From: Trichobilharzia regenti
Lineage: Eukaryota; Platyhelminthes; Trematoda; Strigeidida; Schistosomatidae
Reading direction: 5' to 3'
Assembly (NCBI GenBank): GCA_944472135.2
Contig: OX235263.1
Span: 6,989,517 to 7,053,516 of the forward strand
Length of the DNA: 64,000 nt
Below, piece after piece: positions 38,101-53,100 of the stretch. Position numbers and translations under genes: made by a program. The notes under the pieces were generated by a model, which saw only the letters and a program-made list of their open reading frames with translations, was not told the origin of the DNA and did no database searches. The stretch's first letter is position 1. Each line of letters begins with the position of its first letter.

Positions 38101-41100
38101 CTTCAGTGATTGTAATGTTTGTGGCTCCTTCTGTAGCCGATGACAATGATGTTGGTGATAATGAGGTAGACAGCTTTCTGGATCGTCTTAAATTAATAAT
38201 ACGTGGCCATGCTGTAGCATTTGTTCTAGGTATCATTCGTTTCACTGTACTTGAATTATTTGAATGACCCGGGTTAACTGATCGATTCTAAAAATATGAA
38301 ATAATAATTTCATTGTTATTATTATTGAAATGTTTGTGAGTATGTACTCAATACAATGAAAATCTACACTGATTAGTTGCCAGGGCGTAATTTATGTCAT
38401 ATGTGCAGTCCGCAGTGCTAGTGCTAACAGAACTGCATCAGTTACAGGATTTCATCATGAGCTGATATCGGTTAGAGAACCACTGGAAAACCTGGAGGGA
38501 GTAATGGATAGCCAGCTGTTTCATCCTAGTTTGGAACTCTTCAGCAATGCGCACCCACCGGAGTTCGAACCCAGGACCTTCTGGTTCCAAGGCGAGCTCG
38601 TAGACCTTGTGCATTGGTAGCACAGAGGTTAGGATTCTCACCGACCATGCACATGGTCCCAGGTTCGATTCCCTGCTGACGCACACCTGATATGTATGTT
38701 CGGCCTGCAAAATTTGGGCTACCGATATCATCTGCTGAAAATTCCATACTAGTACCAAAAATACAGTGTGGAATCAAGCTATAGTCAAAAGAAAAAAAAT
38801 CAAAAATAGCCAGTGGGACCCGATCCAATGACCAGTCCATGAATTCTAACTTCTGCCAATTCACGACATAGCGCGGCCACTAGCCAATGTCTTTGGCGAG
38901 TATTTGTCCTCACACCCGACCTGCTGCACCCTACTGGTCATGACTTCCCAATAGAACCTCATGTAACTACCTACCTGAATAGGGCCAGTCGCCAGTTAGC
39001 ATCTCATTGGTATTCAAGTATTGGTTTGTGGGGATTCGGTTGATTGGCTGCAGTATTTCATCATAAACTGACATTGGTGAAGTGGTCGTCAGTCGGTAAG
39101 AATCCCTGGACTTAACTTTCTTGTTCATGGATACTCATCAACAAAGTCCGTCTGTAAAGTTGAAGAGACGCAACCCCGCCCCCACGCATACACACACACA
39201 CACACACCTCATTCTAAGACTAGAAACTGTATCACTCAGTGTTACAAATAGACAGGTTACTTACTAGTCAGTTGTTTTGGATGACAGTTGACCTCCTACA
39301 CGACTCATGACTAGGATGTAGGTAATCAGGGTCGTGTGTCTGGTTGCTTTGTGTCAGCAAAGACTAATTTTCGAGGTAGAAGACTCTTCAACGCAATCGT
39401 TCAAGACAGTCAGCAAGAAATAGGTTCATATCTGTGTTGAGACAGAAGTCCCATTGTGATTAGTTGAAATCTCACCTCCACCCTTTAGATTTTCAATTCA
39501 CGCCTTCAAACTCTAATCCACTGCGGTAAAGTGGTAACATCTCTGCCAACTCAGGGCTGTCTCAGACAGAATCATCATTAATTAACAACCTAACCTGATT
39601 CTTCTCCTCTTAATTATGTGAATAGAATTGATAGGAGAAGAAGACTTAGTTTGGTGACCTGAATTATGATAAACACAAAGTAACCGGCCTTTTATTCATA
39701 TGACAACAGTTTGAAGAGGAATATAACGGGTAAAATAGTTGGGTCACAAAGCTCACCTGGTAGCCTACCACGGTTGGAACCCTTGACCTTCCGGCTACAA
39801 GCCAAGCTCGTATATTTTTTATTTTTTTTTATTTTTGATCACAGCTTGACTCCACACCGTATTTTTGGTACAAGTATGGAATTTTCAGCGTGGATATCGG
39901 TGGCCCAAAATTCGCAGGCCGACCATAGATATCAGGTGTGCGTCGGCGAGGGCTCGAACCCCGGACCAAATGCATGGTCGGCGAAAGTCCTAACCACTGT
40001 GCCACCGACGCACCATTCAGTCACTGGGACTCGATTCAATGGCCAGCCAATGCAGGAATTCTAACTTCTACCATTTCGTTATTTTATTTTATTTTTTTTT
40101 GCATAATATCTCCAAAATATAGTGAATCAATCTCTCACAAACTTTAAAATTCCAAGGTCACTTTTTGCAGTTGGTACATCAACACAAGTGTTTCTATGTC
40201 CCTGTGTGTTCGTATGCGTGTTTGAATTTCCTTAAGATTTAGTTACTAAGCCAAAACTTCACAAAGAAAGAAACGTAATAAAGAATAAATAAAGATATAT
40301 TCACACTAGAACCACAGGTGGTAGGTTTAAGGAAAGAAAAATATATATATTTTGACAAAAACGCAAGACATTTTGGTATCTATGTGAGATGGTGTCTGTC
40401 TGTGTTTTCGTTTGTATATTTTTGTTTCTCCTTCATGCTCCCCAGTGGAACATAGGGCACCTTCAAGCTAGTGGCTTGAAGTTTCTGTAGCAGTGGTGGT
40501 TATTTTTACAGGATGGGGTTGCTAGCCAGCCTCATGCCCAACCTTTCCTCTTTACCAGAATTATTTCTGGCTTAGCGAGGTAAAGGAGTGCGTCTGTGGC
40601 CGGAGATCGAACCCCGAAGCATGTGCATGGTCGGCGAGCGTCCTAACCACTATGCCACCGATGCACGGTGTTATTTAGATAACTGTATTTAATTTCCATG
40701 AAGTGGTTTTTCTAGGGATACTATTTGCTTCAAGTTAAGCGATAGATCGATATCAGTTAGAGAACCATTGAAAACCGACCAGGGAGTACTGCCAGACCGC
40801 TGTTTCACTCGAGCTTGGGACTTCTAGGCAGTACGCACCCAATGAGTTTTGAATCAAATTCTTGCAAACGAAACTGTTGAAAATTAATCTGATACTCGCT
40901 AGTGACTACTCGCTACAGAACGGATTTTCCTGGAGTTAGTTCTAGTGAGAAGTCGTGACCTCAGTGAGGTCCATCCAGATGTCACGTGTGTGAGGATGGA
41001 GTTCTCACCGATGACATTGGTTGGTGGTGGTCGCGTTAAATTCATCACGAATTGGTAGAAGTCGTTAGAATTCATGCACATGGGCTAGCCATTGAATCGG

Positions 41101-44100
41101 CTCTCAGTGGCTTGCCTTGTAACCGGAAGGTCGTGGGTTCAAACCCTGGTGGTGGGGTGCCTACTGACAATGATCCCCAAATTAGGCTGTCCAGTACTCC
41201 CTGATTTGTTTTCCAGTGGTTCTCTAGCTGATATTAATCCATGGTCAAACTCATAAAAATTATATATATATTTTGACAAAAACAGAATCCATTTTGGTAT
41301 CTATGTGAGATGGTGTCTGTTTGTTTGTATATATATCTAATTGCCTACATGTTTAACCTCAATTGTTGTTATTTAGATAACTATATTTAAATTATGACCA
41401 ACCGGAAGGAAGCCCTAAAACTAGGTTTCGTCCTTGCTGACACTCATCAGCAGACGTTAGTGACATTATCACTGAGGGGGTGGGGGTAAATGACTTCCTT
41501 GAAGATTGCAGATACTATGTCTTGCTGACTGGTGAGTACTAAAAAGTAGGAAACCTAGGTCAAACAGGGCTTCCTTCCTGTCGACTATCATCAACCATCT
41601 TATAACCATTTCAGAGAGTGCCTACCATGATGGAGAATCACTGAGCTTATTTGGTGAATGCATTGTGAATTTGACTGAACATAGAATTCTCTGTGAATCA
41701 ACACAACAAGGAGTAGAGACGAATGATATTGGTTACTAACTGCATATTAGTTTGTTTGTTAGACGTATCACCTAGTGAGTGAAACAGTATTATTTACTGG
41801 ATGACACAGCTTCGAACAAAATTTATTGTTCATAATCATATCAATTGTAATCACACGACTTCGAAACTTGAATTTTACAGTTTTCTTTCTTTTCCCCTAT
41901 TTGTCGTCATAGGGGTAGTAGAATTTTCCGGACATCCGACTGGACAGGTGTCGAATTGTTCCTGTTACATGTATTTGCAGTTGATTCAATAAACGAAGCT
42001 TCTGTTATTAATCTCTCCCTCCACCCAGCTCTTGCATTAGATTTTAAACTGTCATCCTATCCCATCCAGCCTATTGTACGGTTGTGTGTAAATGCATGTA
42101 GTGAGTGGTATAGCTGAACTATTCTCTAGATTTCTTATCTTATTCGGGTCAACCAATCTAGATTCTTCTGGGATTTTGTCCTCCACTATTCTGATTGCTC
42201 CCGTTCTACTACATCGTCTTACGTATTTTACTTGACAACCATTCCAGGCAGGGTATTAGATAAACTAAATTGTTTTGTTTTATTCGCTCCACAGGATTGA
42301 TCCTTTAACCGACAAAGCTTGTTTCTAATTGAGTTTGTGGTTGGTTTGAATTCCAGCCACTTTTATTTCTGCCTTGTTAAGAATTCTGCATAAGGTGGTT
42401 TCCGAGGTTCCTTCCTTGTATGGAGTTACTATTGATGATTTAGCTTCCTTATTGTTGGTGTTGTCTTGGTTACTAACGTTGTCTAGTGACTAAGCACAAA
42501 CACATATGTGTGTATACTATTCACTACTCCACATAGAAACAACTCAGTGGGATACAAGTGGTATAAAAGTGTATTCTCAGTTCCACGGTCTTATTGGCAT
42601 AGATACAGTTTATAGCTTACAGTTAATTTTTTTTTCAAGGATAACGGTTGCGAAAAATTTGAAAAATAATAAACAGACATACAAAACCAAAACACGTACA
42701 AACTTGTAACATTTCTCTCCACATTTTCGTTGTCTCTCTATCGTTGTTATGAAGAAACACATGACAAAGAAAACGGTGGAAAAGGACTACTCACTATCTG
42801 TAAACAAGAAGCCGCTTTATATACGACTACAATTCAAGGGCCGATAAACCAAGTGAGATAATTACGAGGAAATTAAGAAAATCAGTTCAAAGAAGTTTTA
42901 ATGCTGGCGAACTACACGTATTATTCTCTACACGACCGATGGTGCTACCTCGACTGAAAGATGAAGTACCTAGACTAGCTAGCCACTTCAAATTGTATTT
43001 ACCAATTCAACTGCGCTTGTGGTAGAGCGAGTTATGTTGGCCGTTGCTCTAGCTAGGAACTTGGTTTTTTCGTGCTCTCTCGAGAACATCTCCCACTATG
43101 GCTAAGTAAAGGTGTAGTGAAAACCATCATTAACAGGTAGATATTGAACCATCTGGTGCAAACTGGCCGCCCACAAAACCAGCCAGTGTGGAAGAATCCT
43201 TCTCTGTCATCATCTACCGGGTGCCTAATAAATTGCCAAAATCATCGAAGCACCGCATGCTCCAAACATCAGAGGCTATTGTAAATTTTCCTGTCATTAA
43301 CCTTCATGTAATATTAGTCTTGTGGTTGCATTTTGTTCGACAATATTAACTGACAATCTTGGTTGTGAACACCATTATCACCATCTTAAAATTTTGTATT
43401 ATGCATGATTACTCACAACAATCAGCACTACAAACACCGCATTAGACCTGACAATAAAAAAATGAAAACCCTGAAATGTTTATTTTATGATTGTTTAGTG
43501 CAGTTTCAATCAAATTAACTGATCATCTTGGCGATAAACATTCTTGAGAACATCTCATGACTTCTTGTATGATTATAGCTGTTACTGTTCACCACGCGTA
43601 CACATATCATAGCTTCCACTGCCCAATACTGAAATATTACTTATTATTGTTGTTTATTTTCCTTTCTACTTCTTGGTATTTTTTCGCATTTTTTGTTATT
43701 TTTTTAAATTTTTAATTTTTTGAAATACTCCTTTTAAATGTTTGATAAAATTAGATGGAATATTGTAGATATGTGCTGAAAATTCCACACTGTACCACCA
43801 GGTACTGTTTCTGGAATAAAGCAAATTATTATTATATTAAAAACATAACAATCTAAAACGATAAAAACTTACATGATTGCCTGAATATTGTCTTTTCATT
43901 ATCGATTGTTCATCATCCCTGTTCATCACCGACGTCGTCATCATCATCACTGATTCAGCTGATCCTCTATGACTTCGATAATTTACACTGTGAACATCAA
44001 CACTACCATCAGCCAGTCCTCTTGGACCCAATTCATTAATCGATAATTGACTACCATTACTATAACGATGTACAGGCTTTAATGAAGTCTTATTACTATC

Positions 44101-47100
44101 ACCAACATAAATTACTGTATCACATGTTTGTTCACCACTTGATGTACAATCGACTTCTGAACTACATGAGGATCCCAATGATCTAGCGTAAGATAATCGA
44201 CCAAGTCTTGGTCTACGTGAATACAGTGATCTGCGCGTACGAATATATCCTGTTTCTGTATCAACTGATGAAGAACCTGTGTCATCTTGACTACGATCTG
44301 AATTATGATGCATTGGTAGACTATTAATGTTATTATTATTATTGATGTTGTAATTATCTTTGGATGACAGTGTACCAGTATGATTAATGCCAACTTTACG
44401 ACGTCTAAGTCGATTGATTTCTGTTGCAAGTTGAATTACCTGTAAAATTCAAAAGTTACGCACAAAACATATATATATATATACTTAAAATATTTAAACA
44501 AAAGTATAATTACTTTAATGAAAATAACCAACCAACAACAACAATAGCAGCAACATCCAGCGCCAATCTCTATCAACGGGAGGGATTTGATGAAAGAGGT
44601 TACTTCATTCACTCACTTATCTAGGGAGCATTGTCTCAACTACAGGAAGTCGGAACGGACGAGGATGTCAAATCGAGCGAGAACCGGGAAGGCGGGCGAG
44701 AAACATATATTCATCAACCAACTGAAACCAATCTAGAATTATTCGTCACTCAGCCACCATCAACAACAAAATCCTGTCGGATTTTCAATACAAACAACGT
44801 CAAGTCAGTTCTTCTATACGGAACGGATCAGAAACTTGCTGGGTGGGTCACAAAGAATATTTCCAACAGGCTATTGCAGACGTTACCTTTATCAACCAAC
44901 AACTGTCTTCGCTGGCTCTATACTGAAGATAAGACGGCCGGGCGGGCCGGAAAGAATCACCAACTATGGGAAACTATGGGAACAAACAAACAAAACAAGA
45001 ACCAATCGCCAACCAACAAATATGCAGGAGAAAGTGGATGGAGATGGATTGGACACTCGTGGCTGAGGAGGCGGCTGGGTGATATCGTGCGCGCGTCAGG
45101 CCATTGCTCGAGTGGAACCAGGCCGAAAGGGAAGCATGCGTCAAGTGGGACGTCAGTGCAAGGGTGACATTGAGGAGATGGTGTGAAGAAGAATTGAAAC
45201 AGTCAGTATGGACTAACATGGATGGAGCTGAAAAGTACAGCAGAAGGAAGACAGAAGTGGCAAGTGGAGACGTGCAGTTGAAGCCCTATGTTCCACTAGG
45301 AACTCAAGGGAACAGTAATAATTATTATTGTACTATTTGATACATGGAGACTAGCAGAGAAATCCGTTCCATGCGCATTTCATCCTGTTTGGGACTCATC
45401 CACCGGCGGACGTGCCTACATTCCCCGATCAGTGAGTAAGTGAGTGAGTTATGGCATTCCCACTAAGTCTCAAACCCTCACTCATTGTTTCAAAGGCCTA
45501 ACCTAGATTCAAGTCCCACTAGGAATTATAGATACATCTACTAACTGACGAGGCCTATATATATATATATATATATGACGAAATGAGTGTTGACTAGATT
45601 CCTTCGTTAGTCACCATGTTAATCCTTAGACGTCATTGCAGCATCCGCAATAAGAGTGAGGCGGTATGTCGGCAGATGCTGAACATTTTGATCCAATCAG
45701 TTGACGGGAAAAAGAAGACTGACTAAAATATATAAAAACTATAATTATACTCCGTCTGTGTGTCAGCATGGTAGAATACTCACCGACCACATCTCAAGTG
45801 GTCCGGTGTTCGATCCTCAGCTAATGTACCTCTAAACCTCGCTAAGTCGGTAATAAGACTAGTAAAGAAGGAAGGTTTTGGCTACCGAAACTTTACAGAT
45901 CAAGCTGTCAAGCCCTATGTTCCACTGGGAAAGTAAAGGAGTCAAATAAATAAACAATAATAATTTATACTACTTATGATTATGTCTTTACATCATAAAT
46001 GTTTGATGGTATAAGTAGAGATATGAAACACAAACTAAAACGTTTCGTTATCACCCTAGATCGGTTAAACAGCAATCAAATAAAAGTGCAAATTAAAAAA
46101 CACACTCAAAAGCATAATTAAATTTTTAAAAAAAACTCACTTGTAACGTTTCAGTATAATACTGTACATTACTAGATATATGAGCTAAAATACACGGTTG
46201 TATTTGATTCCCGCTAACTGCTTCACGTAATAAATATGTCAGTGAGGAATCATTGAATGGTAACTGTCGTCTACCAGTTAACAAAGCCAAGAGAACACAA
46301 CCGATACCAGAGAGGGAGAGAGCCTTTGATGTCGTACAATTTTCAGCATTTTGACCAGGAGACGATGACGATGATGGTGATGGTGATGATACAGGTGGAG
46401 ATCCTACTGCTTCCGCCATTGTTGCTGCAGAAGGCAAGGATGATGATGAATTTGAATGACGCTTGTTTAAACTGATCAAATGTTGTCCATATCTTCCACA
46501 ACCCAAATCAAGGAAATGCAGTTTTGTTCGACCTCCAGAAACTAGATAATAGTGATGAAAAGAAATTGATAAAAATGTTAATTTTTTGTCACAAACTACC
46601 ACGTCAGTTGAGTAGACTTTCTTTGGAAACCGGCTAGGGTGTACTGGAGGGCGGTTTCAATCCGATTTTATCACTCTGAATGGACATACACCCATTATCT
46701 TACTGAGAGGGGTCTAAGCCAAGAGGTCTAGACAACGAGGATAGCTTGTTCAGTCAACTCGCTCATTGGGCAGTAATCCACTATCCCGAAAACATTACGT
46801 AACAAGATGAGAAGACTAATTAAGTGGAGTTATATATTGCAGAAAATGGTGAATTAAATTAAATAAAAGGGGGACAAGGGTAGATTTTAACCACTGAATC
46901 ACCTCACACACACACACACACACAAATCAGAACTTATTACCGAGAAAAATAATGAGAACGTTCAAGGTTTCCCGTGTAAAGTGGCATAATAAGGTGAGCA
47001 ACATGGAGGTTAGGCGTAGAGTTCTAGGTAAACAGGGGAAATCAATCGACGAAGTCGTGAAGCTACAAAGACTGAGATGGTTAGGACATGTGTTACGTAT

Positions 47101-50100
47101 GCCAAGCCATCGCCTCCCTCGACGAGCAATGTTAGCGGATATAGGGTCAGGCTGGAAAAAAGCTAGCGGCGGTCAAACAAAAACTTGGCCTCACCAGTCA
47201 ATGAAATCCACAACAGTTGGTCTAAGCCACGTAGGAAGGTGTAGACTTCCAGGCTGGGGTCCTCGGGACGGTAAAAATCTATGGTTGGAAACAATTGGTG
47301 ACATGGCTCAAAATCGTTCTCAGTGGCTGGTGCAGATGCATCCACTCCTTGTGACTAATGATCTCCAATGAAACTGTTTTGTTTTTCTTTATTACTCCAT
47401 TGTCTCACACCTCTGCTCACTGTTTTTATTATGCTTTTCTTGTACTTTCTTCTCTTGCTTTGTGTGCTACACGGAGTGTGGCGACTTGAACTTCCGCACA
47501 TTTGTGCAAAGTTCTATGTCGAAAACAGACAGACAGACAGACGTTCAAGGTTCATTTTGGCTTCCATTCAGACATACATCGGGAATGATAGTTACCTAAA
47601 GACTGATAAGGTGTCATAGCCCTCACCACTACCATTATTATCACCCTAGATTCCTAGTGGAACATAGGGCTTGATTTCCTCCTCAGACAATCTTCTTCCA
47701 TGTTACCTACGGGTTTATTCCCAGTTCGTTGTTACCAATTGGTGTTCCACACGAGAGGTTAGAATTAACTAGTGTACCAGTGAGCCATTTTATGCACTTC
47801 AATATGGAATATATGTATGCATAAACATATAGATTGTGGTGGAGCTAAGAGTAGTGGATTAGGATTCATAGACCATTCGATTCCCTCCTAGCAGTTCAAT
47901 GGTCAGTGAACCTCCCTAGTAATCTAAAGATCCTGGATTCAGTCTCCTATGGGGTACTACTGAGGAATCCCCAACCAGGGCAAAAAAGCTGTCTGGTACT
48001 CCCTACCGACTTCCAGAGGATCTCCAACTGATAGAAATCCGTAATCAAACCTATCCGTTGCCTGGAAACTAACCCAGAGATGTATTATTAGGTGTTGACT
48101 TGAGGCGATTAGATTGGCTACAGGAGTGATCGTAAGGTGACACTGATTAGAAGACCACTGGAAAACCAACTGGGACTACTGAACAGCTGTTTTATCCCAG
48201 TTTGGGGCTGTTTATCAGTACGCACCCACCAAGGTTCGAGCTCAAACTAGGATGAAACAGCCATCTAGTACTCACAGCTTTGTCAGTGGTTCTCTCTCTC
48301 TCTCTAACTGATGTCTATTAGTGGTCACTCCTGTGACTAAATCAAATCTCCCCGAACCAACAGCTAATAATTAGTCCGATGCTCACTAGCAACTGGCCCT
48401 GTATAGGAAGTATGTGCAGTTCTATTGAGTAGTCATCACAGATAGTGGAGTCCACTAAATTAGACAAGGGGATAGCTGGTGACCGATGACACTGACCGGC
48501 GGTTGCGCCAAACGTTTGTATCACGAACTGGCAGACGTTGGAATTCGTGAACCATTGGGTCGGGACCCAATGAATTTATGCTCACCTCATAACCGGAAAA
48601 TCCCAGGGTGGAACCATGGAGTCGGGTGCATACTGATGAAGAGTCTCAAGCACTAGGACGGTGGAAAGAGTAGTCTAGTACTCCCAGGTTTTCAAATGCT
48701 TCTCTCTCACATATATTTTTATGTTGAAGTCAAACTACTCATAAGTAGGCAAAGGTCAAACACGAAAAAATATTGGGTCACCAGCTTACTTGTCATTTCA
48801 TCATGATTATTCTCTAATTTACATTGATATAAATGGATTGTGAATAGCATATGTGACAGGCCAGACAATTGGTCACATGTATGCACTGAACGATTCGACA
48901 AGGCAGTGTCCAATAGGTAAGCTGCTTTTTCAGCGCTTGATGCACGTAATTCACACAAATGTGATAGCCTATCAATCATTTTAGCTGATATCGATTGACT
49001 TTTATCATAATATTTTGTATTTGGTGTAGTAGTATTAGTAGAAGCAGTTCCTGAAGACTTTTTATCACACGAAGAAGGTTTATTTTGATCTGTAGGTGTC
49101 TGTAAATAATGACTTGGTGATTGATCTGAGTATTCTTCATCACCTGAAATGTAGAAAGAGATTTTTAGAAAATGCATGATACGATACATATATTACTGAT
49201 TGATTGTTATAAGTAGTTAGATGCCACTCTCATACACCATCCAGTAGTGGCCCGAGGTGGTCTAATCTTTTGACGAGTTGAATTCATCAGTGACTCATCT
49301 CAGAAAGGTGAATTAATTTGAACTATGCGACTCATGGCGAACTGAAAATGCTAACTATGGAGTTCCAGAGTCAAACTGGTACACCGACGGTAAGTTCTGC
49401 TTAAAGATGAGGGACACTGACTCCTTGTGTTTAGATCACTACTATTTATCAAGGAAAGACAACGAATTGGTGTGAGTAGGATACAAGTACTTATGGTAGG
49501 GGGTCAGTAGTCCATGGCATCATACACTGATCCTTGCTTTCTTGTGACAGCCGATGACATGCATTGTGAGCAATCATGCTACAGATCAGGTTGACTCAAA
49601 TTTTGAAGATTGCCTAGCATATTGAGGTTTGTGAAGCTGGGTGGTACTGTTCAGTATGACCAGCTGCATAGAAAGTGGTGATGAAGGTTCAAGTCACCGA
49701 AGAACATGTTTCTTATATCACTGGATGTACAGTCGCATTTCTATCTATTCCAAAACATGCATTATTATTATTTCATTTAGTTCCTAAAAGAACACAGAGA
49801 TTCAGCCAAATGTCTCCATTGCGTTCGGTTATCTGCTAGAGTTTTTACCTGGCCCCAAGTCTGCCCACATGCTTTCATCTCCTCTTCACATGACCTCCTC
49901 CATGTCACCCTCAAACTGACGACCGACTAGCCGCTTTCCTTTCGGTTGGGTTCCACTCGAGCGATGGCTTGTCTAGTGATGTCGCTCACTTGATGGTTTC
50001 CTCAGAGTATCGCCAGCCAATCCATCTCCATTTCTTCCTGCATATTTCTTGCACAATCGGTTCCTGGTTGGTTGGTTCGCTCACTTCCAGAGATCCTTTT

Positions 50101-53100
50101 TACTGATCTTTTCTGGCCGGCCATCTGATCTTCAGTAGTATTCGGCGAAGACAGCTGTTGATGAATGTCTGTAGTTTGTTACAGGTGCTCTTTATGACGA
50201 GGCGCCAAGTCTCTGATCCGTATAGTAAGTAGCACTGACTGACTTCACATTGGAGTTGAAAATCCCGATCTTATTTTCATTTTCATGTTGAGTGCTGTTG
50301 ACCTCCACACAGACTTGAGAGCAATGAAAGCTTGTCTTGCTTCCCCGATCCTCACTGCTTTGATATCTACGTCAGTTACGTCCGTCTGTAGTTGAGACGA
50401 TGCTTCCCAGGTAGGTGGGTAGGTAAAGGAGGTTGTTTTTTTTCAGGTTCCTCCCATTTATGCTGACTGATTGTTGTCTGTTGCTGTTGTTGTTGGCGGC
50501 CAGGAATCTTCATCACCTACCTCTGTTTTCGCTATGTTCACCTGAAGTAGAGTCCTATCTATGATGATTCTTCCTCTGTCAACTCGTTGCTTTTGATTTG
50601 CATATCTTCCAGTTTGTGTGAAATCAGACATATATCATCGGCGATGTCCAGATCCTCGAAGTTTTTTGTGTGGGTCCATTTTATTCCTGTCTCCTCATTG
50701 CCCACCACTGTCCGTCTGTCGCATTATCCAATCTAAATTTACGAAACATGTAGCAGTTTATTTTTGAGTAACAGGAATGTGTGTGGTAGTCATCAGATGA
50801 CAAGCAAGGTGGTTAACTATCCATTTGAAAAGTATCCCGAAGGTAAGTGAGCCACTAAAAAAGTGCACAAAAGAGGAATATGTGCAGATAGAAAGGAGTT
50901 TCAGACTATGGTAGAATTCCAAACTGAAATAAACTTTACCTAATCATGTGAGCCCTAAAGAATTAAATCATGGTTTCCTCAGTGAAATGCACTTATCACT
51001 CCCACAGAACATTTTCACAAAATACTTTTAAATTTTAATTTATACTACTGACTATTGATTAAGTAGTGCGATTAACTCTTACAAAAATGTTTTAAAGGGT
51101 TGCGTAAAACAGACAAGGCAAAACAATATATATATATACTTCGGATAAAAACTATAAAACAACTGAAAGTTTAGTATGTTGAAATGCGAAATATTTTTCC
51201 AGCTCTAATGTCAAGCAAATCTGACGCTCTGTTCCATTCCACGACATTGGAGTCTTGAAGAAAACAGAGCGTGGTGTCTGAGTTGTGGCGTAGTTGTGTA
51301 TTTCTATATACGTATAGTACTTCACCCACCTTAATACATCCTATTACAGATAGAAGTGTAATGTTCTGACATCATGAGTTCGGGAGGGAGGTGGGTGGGT
51401 TCAGGAGCAGGTTGGTCACGAACTTAACGTGTGGGCCAGACTTCATTTCAAGCCGATAGTGGTGAGGTTGTTTTCCTTTACAGGGTGAAGCTGCTAGCCT
51501 CTCATACATATTTCCCTCTCTCCAAGTGTTAATAACCATTAGCAAACTAGACGACCAGATATGTACCCAAGGACACCCAACTAGCCTGACCTAGCCATGG
51601 TGATGATTCCCAGATTTTAAGTTATAAAACCAGACTAATGTACTATTAGCTAAACTTACACGATGCAGCTGTATTTGCCAGTAGATCACGAAATTCTTCA
51701 TTCAGTCCAAAGATTTCAACAGCTGATATGCGTATAGAAAATCGTGTATTACAATAATATTTTTGATAATTCAATAATTGATATAACCAACTTATAGCAT
51801 ATGGGATAATACCACATTCCGTTGAGCAGTAATCATAACCAAGCATTGAATGAGTTTTACCTTTAGCAGAAGAGAAAAAGTCATCAAATTTAATGAAAAA
51901 AAAATTCCTCAGCTAGATACTCTCTTAACACATACAGGGATATAAAATTATGATAAAATGCACTACATGGATCACAGTTACATGATTTAAATAAACAATT
52001 ATTTAGTTTTCAAGTATTGGTTTTGTAGGGATTTAGTTTCATTGGTTGCAGAAGGATTTCATTGGCTTACTTCTTTATTCTATTCCTTCTTTTGTGTATC
52101 TACTGGTTCCCAAGGCTATATTATCACTACGAGTATTACAAAATTGTCCTGTCATTAATCATCATGTAATATTAGTTTTGTGATTGTCTTTTTTTTGTTC
52201 GGCAATATTAAACTGACAATCTTGTTTATGAATGTCGTTATCACCATCTTAAAATCTTTGTATTATGCAGGATTACTCACACTACCACTACAAACACCGC
52301 ATTAGTGCTGACAATAAAAAAACACAACCTGAAATGTTTATTTTATGATTGCTTAGTGCAGTTTCAATCAAACTAACTGATCATCTTGGCTATAAACATT
52401 CTTGAGAACATTTCACAACTTCTTGTATGATTATAGCTGTTACTGTTCACCACGCATACACATATCGTAGCTTCCACTACCCAATACTGAAATATTTTTC
52501 ATTATTGGTGTTTATTTTCCTTTCTACTTGGTATTTTTATTTGCATTTTTTCTGCTGTTATTTTTGTGTCCCCTTTTTAGTTTTTGTTGTTGTTGTTTTT
52601 ATATTTATTATTTTTTTGTAATACTCCTTTTAAATGTGCGATGAGATTAGATGGAACATTGTAGATATGTGCTGAAAATTTCACACTGTACCACCAGGTA
52701 CTATTTCTGGAATAAAGCAAATTATTATTATTATTAAGTCTCAGTAAAATTTCCTGAACAGTAAATTGTGCTCGAAACGTCGTCATCAGTAAATATTACT
52801 ACTGTATAACACTGTGAGACTTTATCAAAATAAATTTATACTCTACCATCGTGCACAGGTTCTATTCTTATATCAACAGAGTAATTTGACCACATTCTAT
52901 GTGCATGTATTTATTTACCTCTTCTAGCCCTAACAATAACCCTAATCTTTCCTGAACATAACCCTGAAGTGAAAATATGCCTAAACTAACCCTAATGTCG
53001 CCTTTATTAGGTTAATCTAATTAATCCTAATTTATCCTTGGCACAAAGAATAACTTAATCTTTTCCAAACCTAAGCTGAAACTTGCCAGATATCCCATTT

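Noticed and set aside
52920..53060. Repeated CCCTAA-like words resembling interstitial telomere repeat
   Set aside because: The words are irregularly spaced and mixed with other AT-rich text, with no tandem TTAGGG array. Chance in this base composition is enough.
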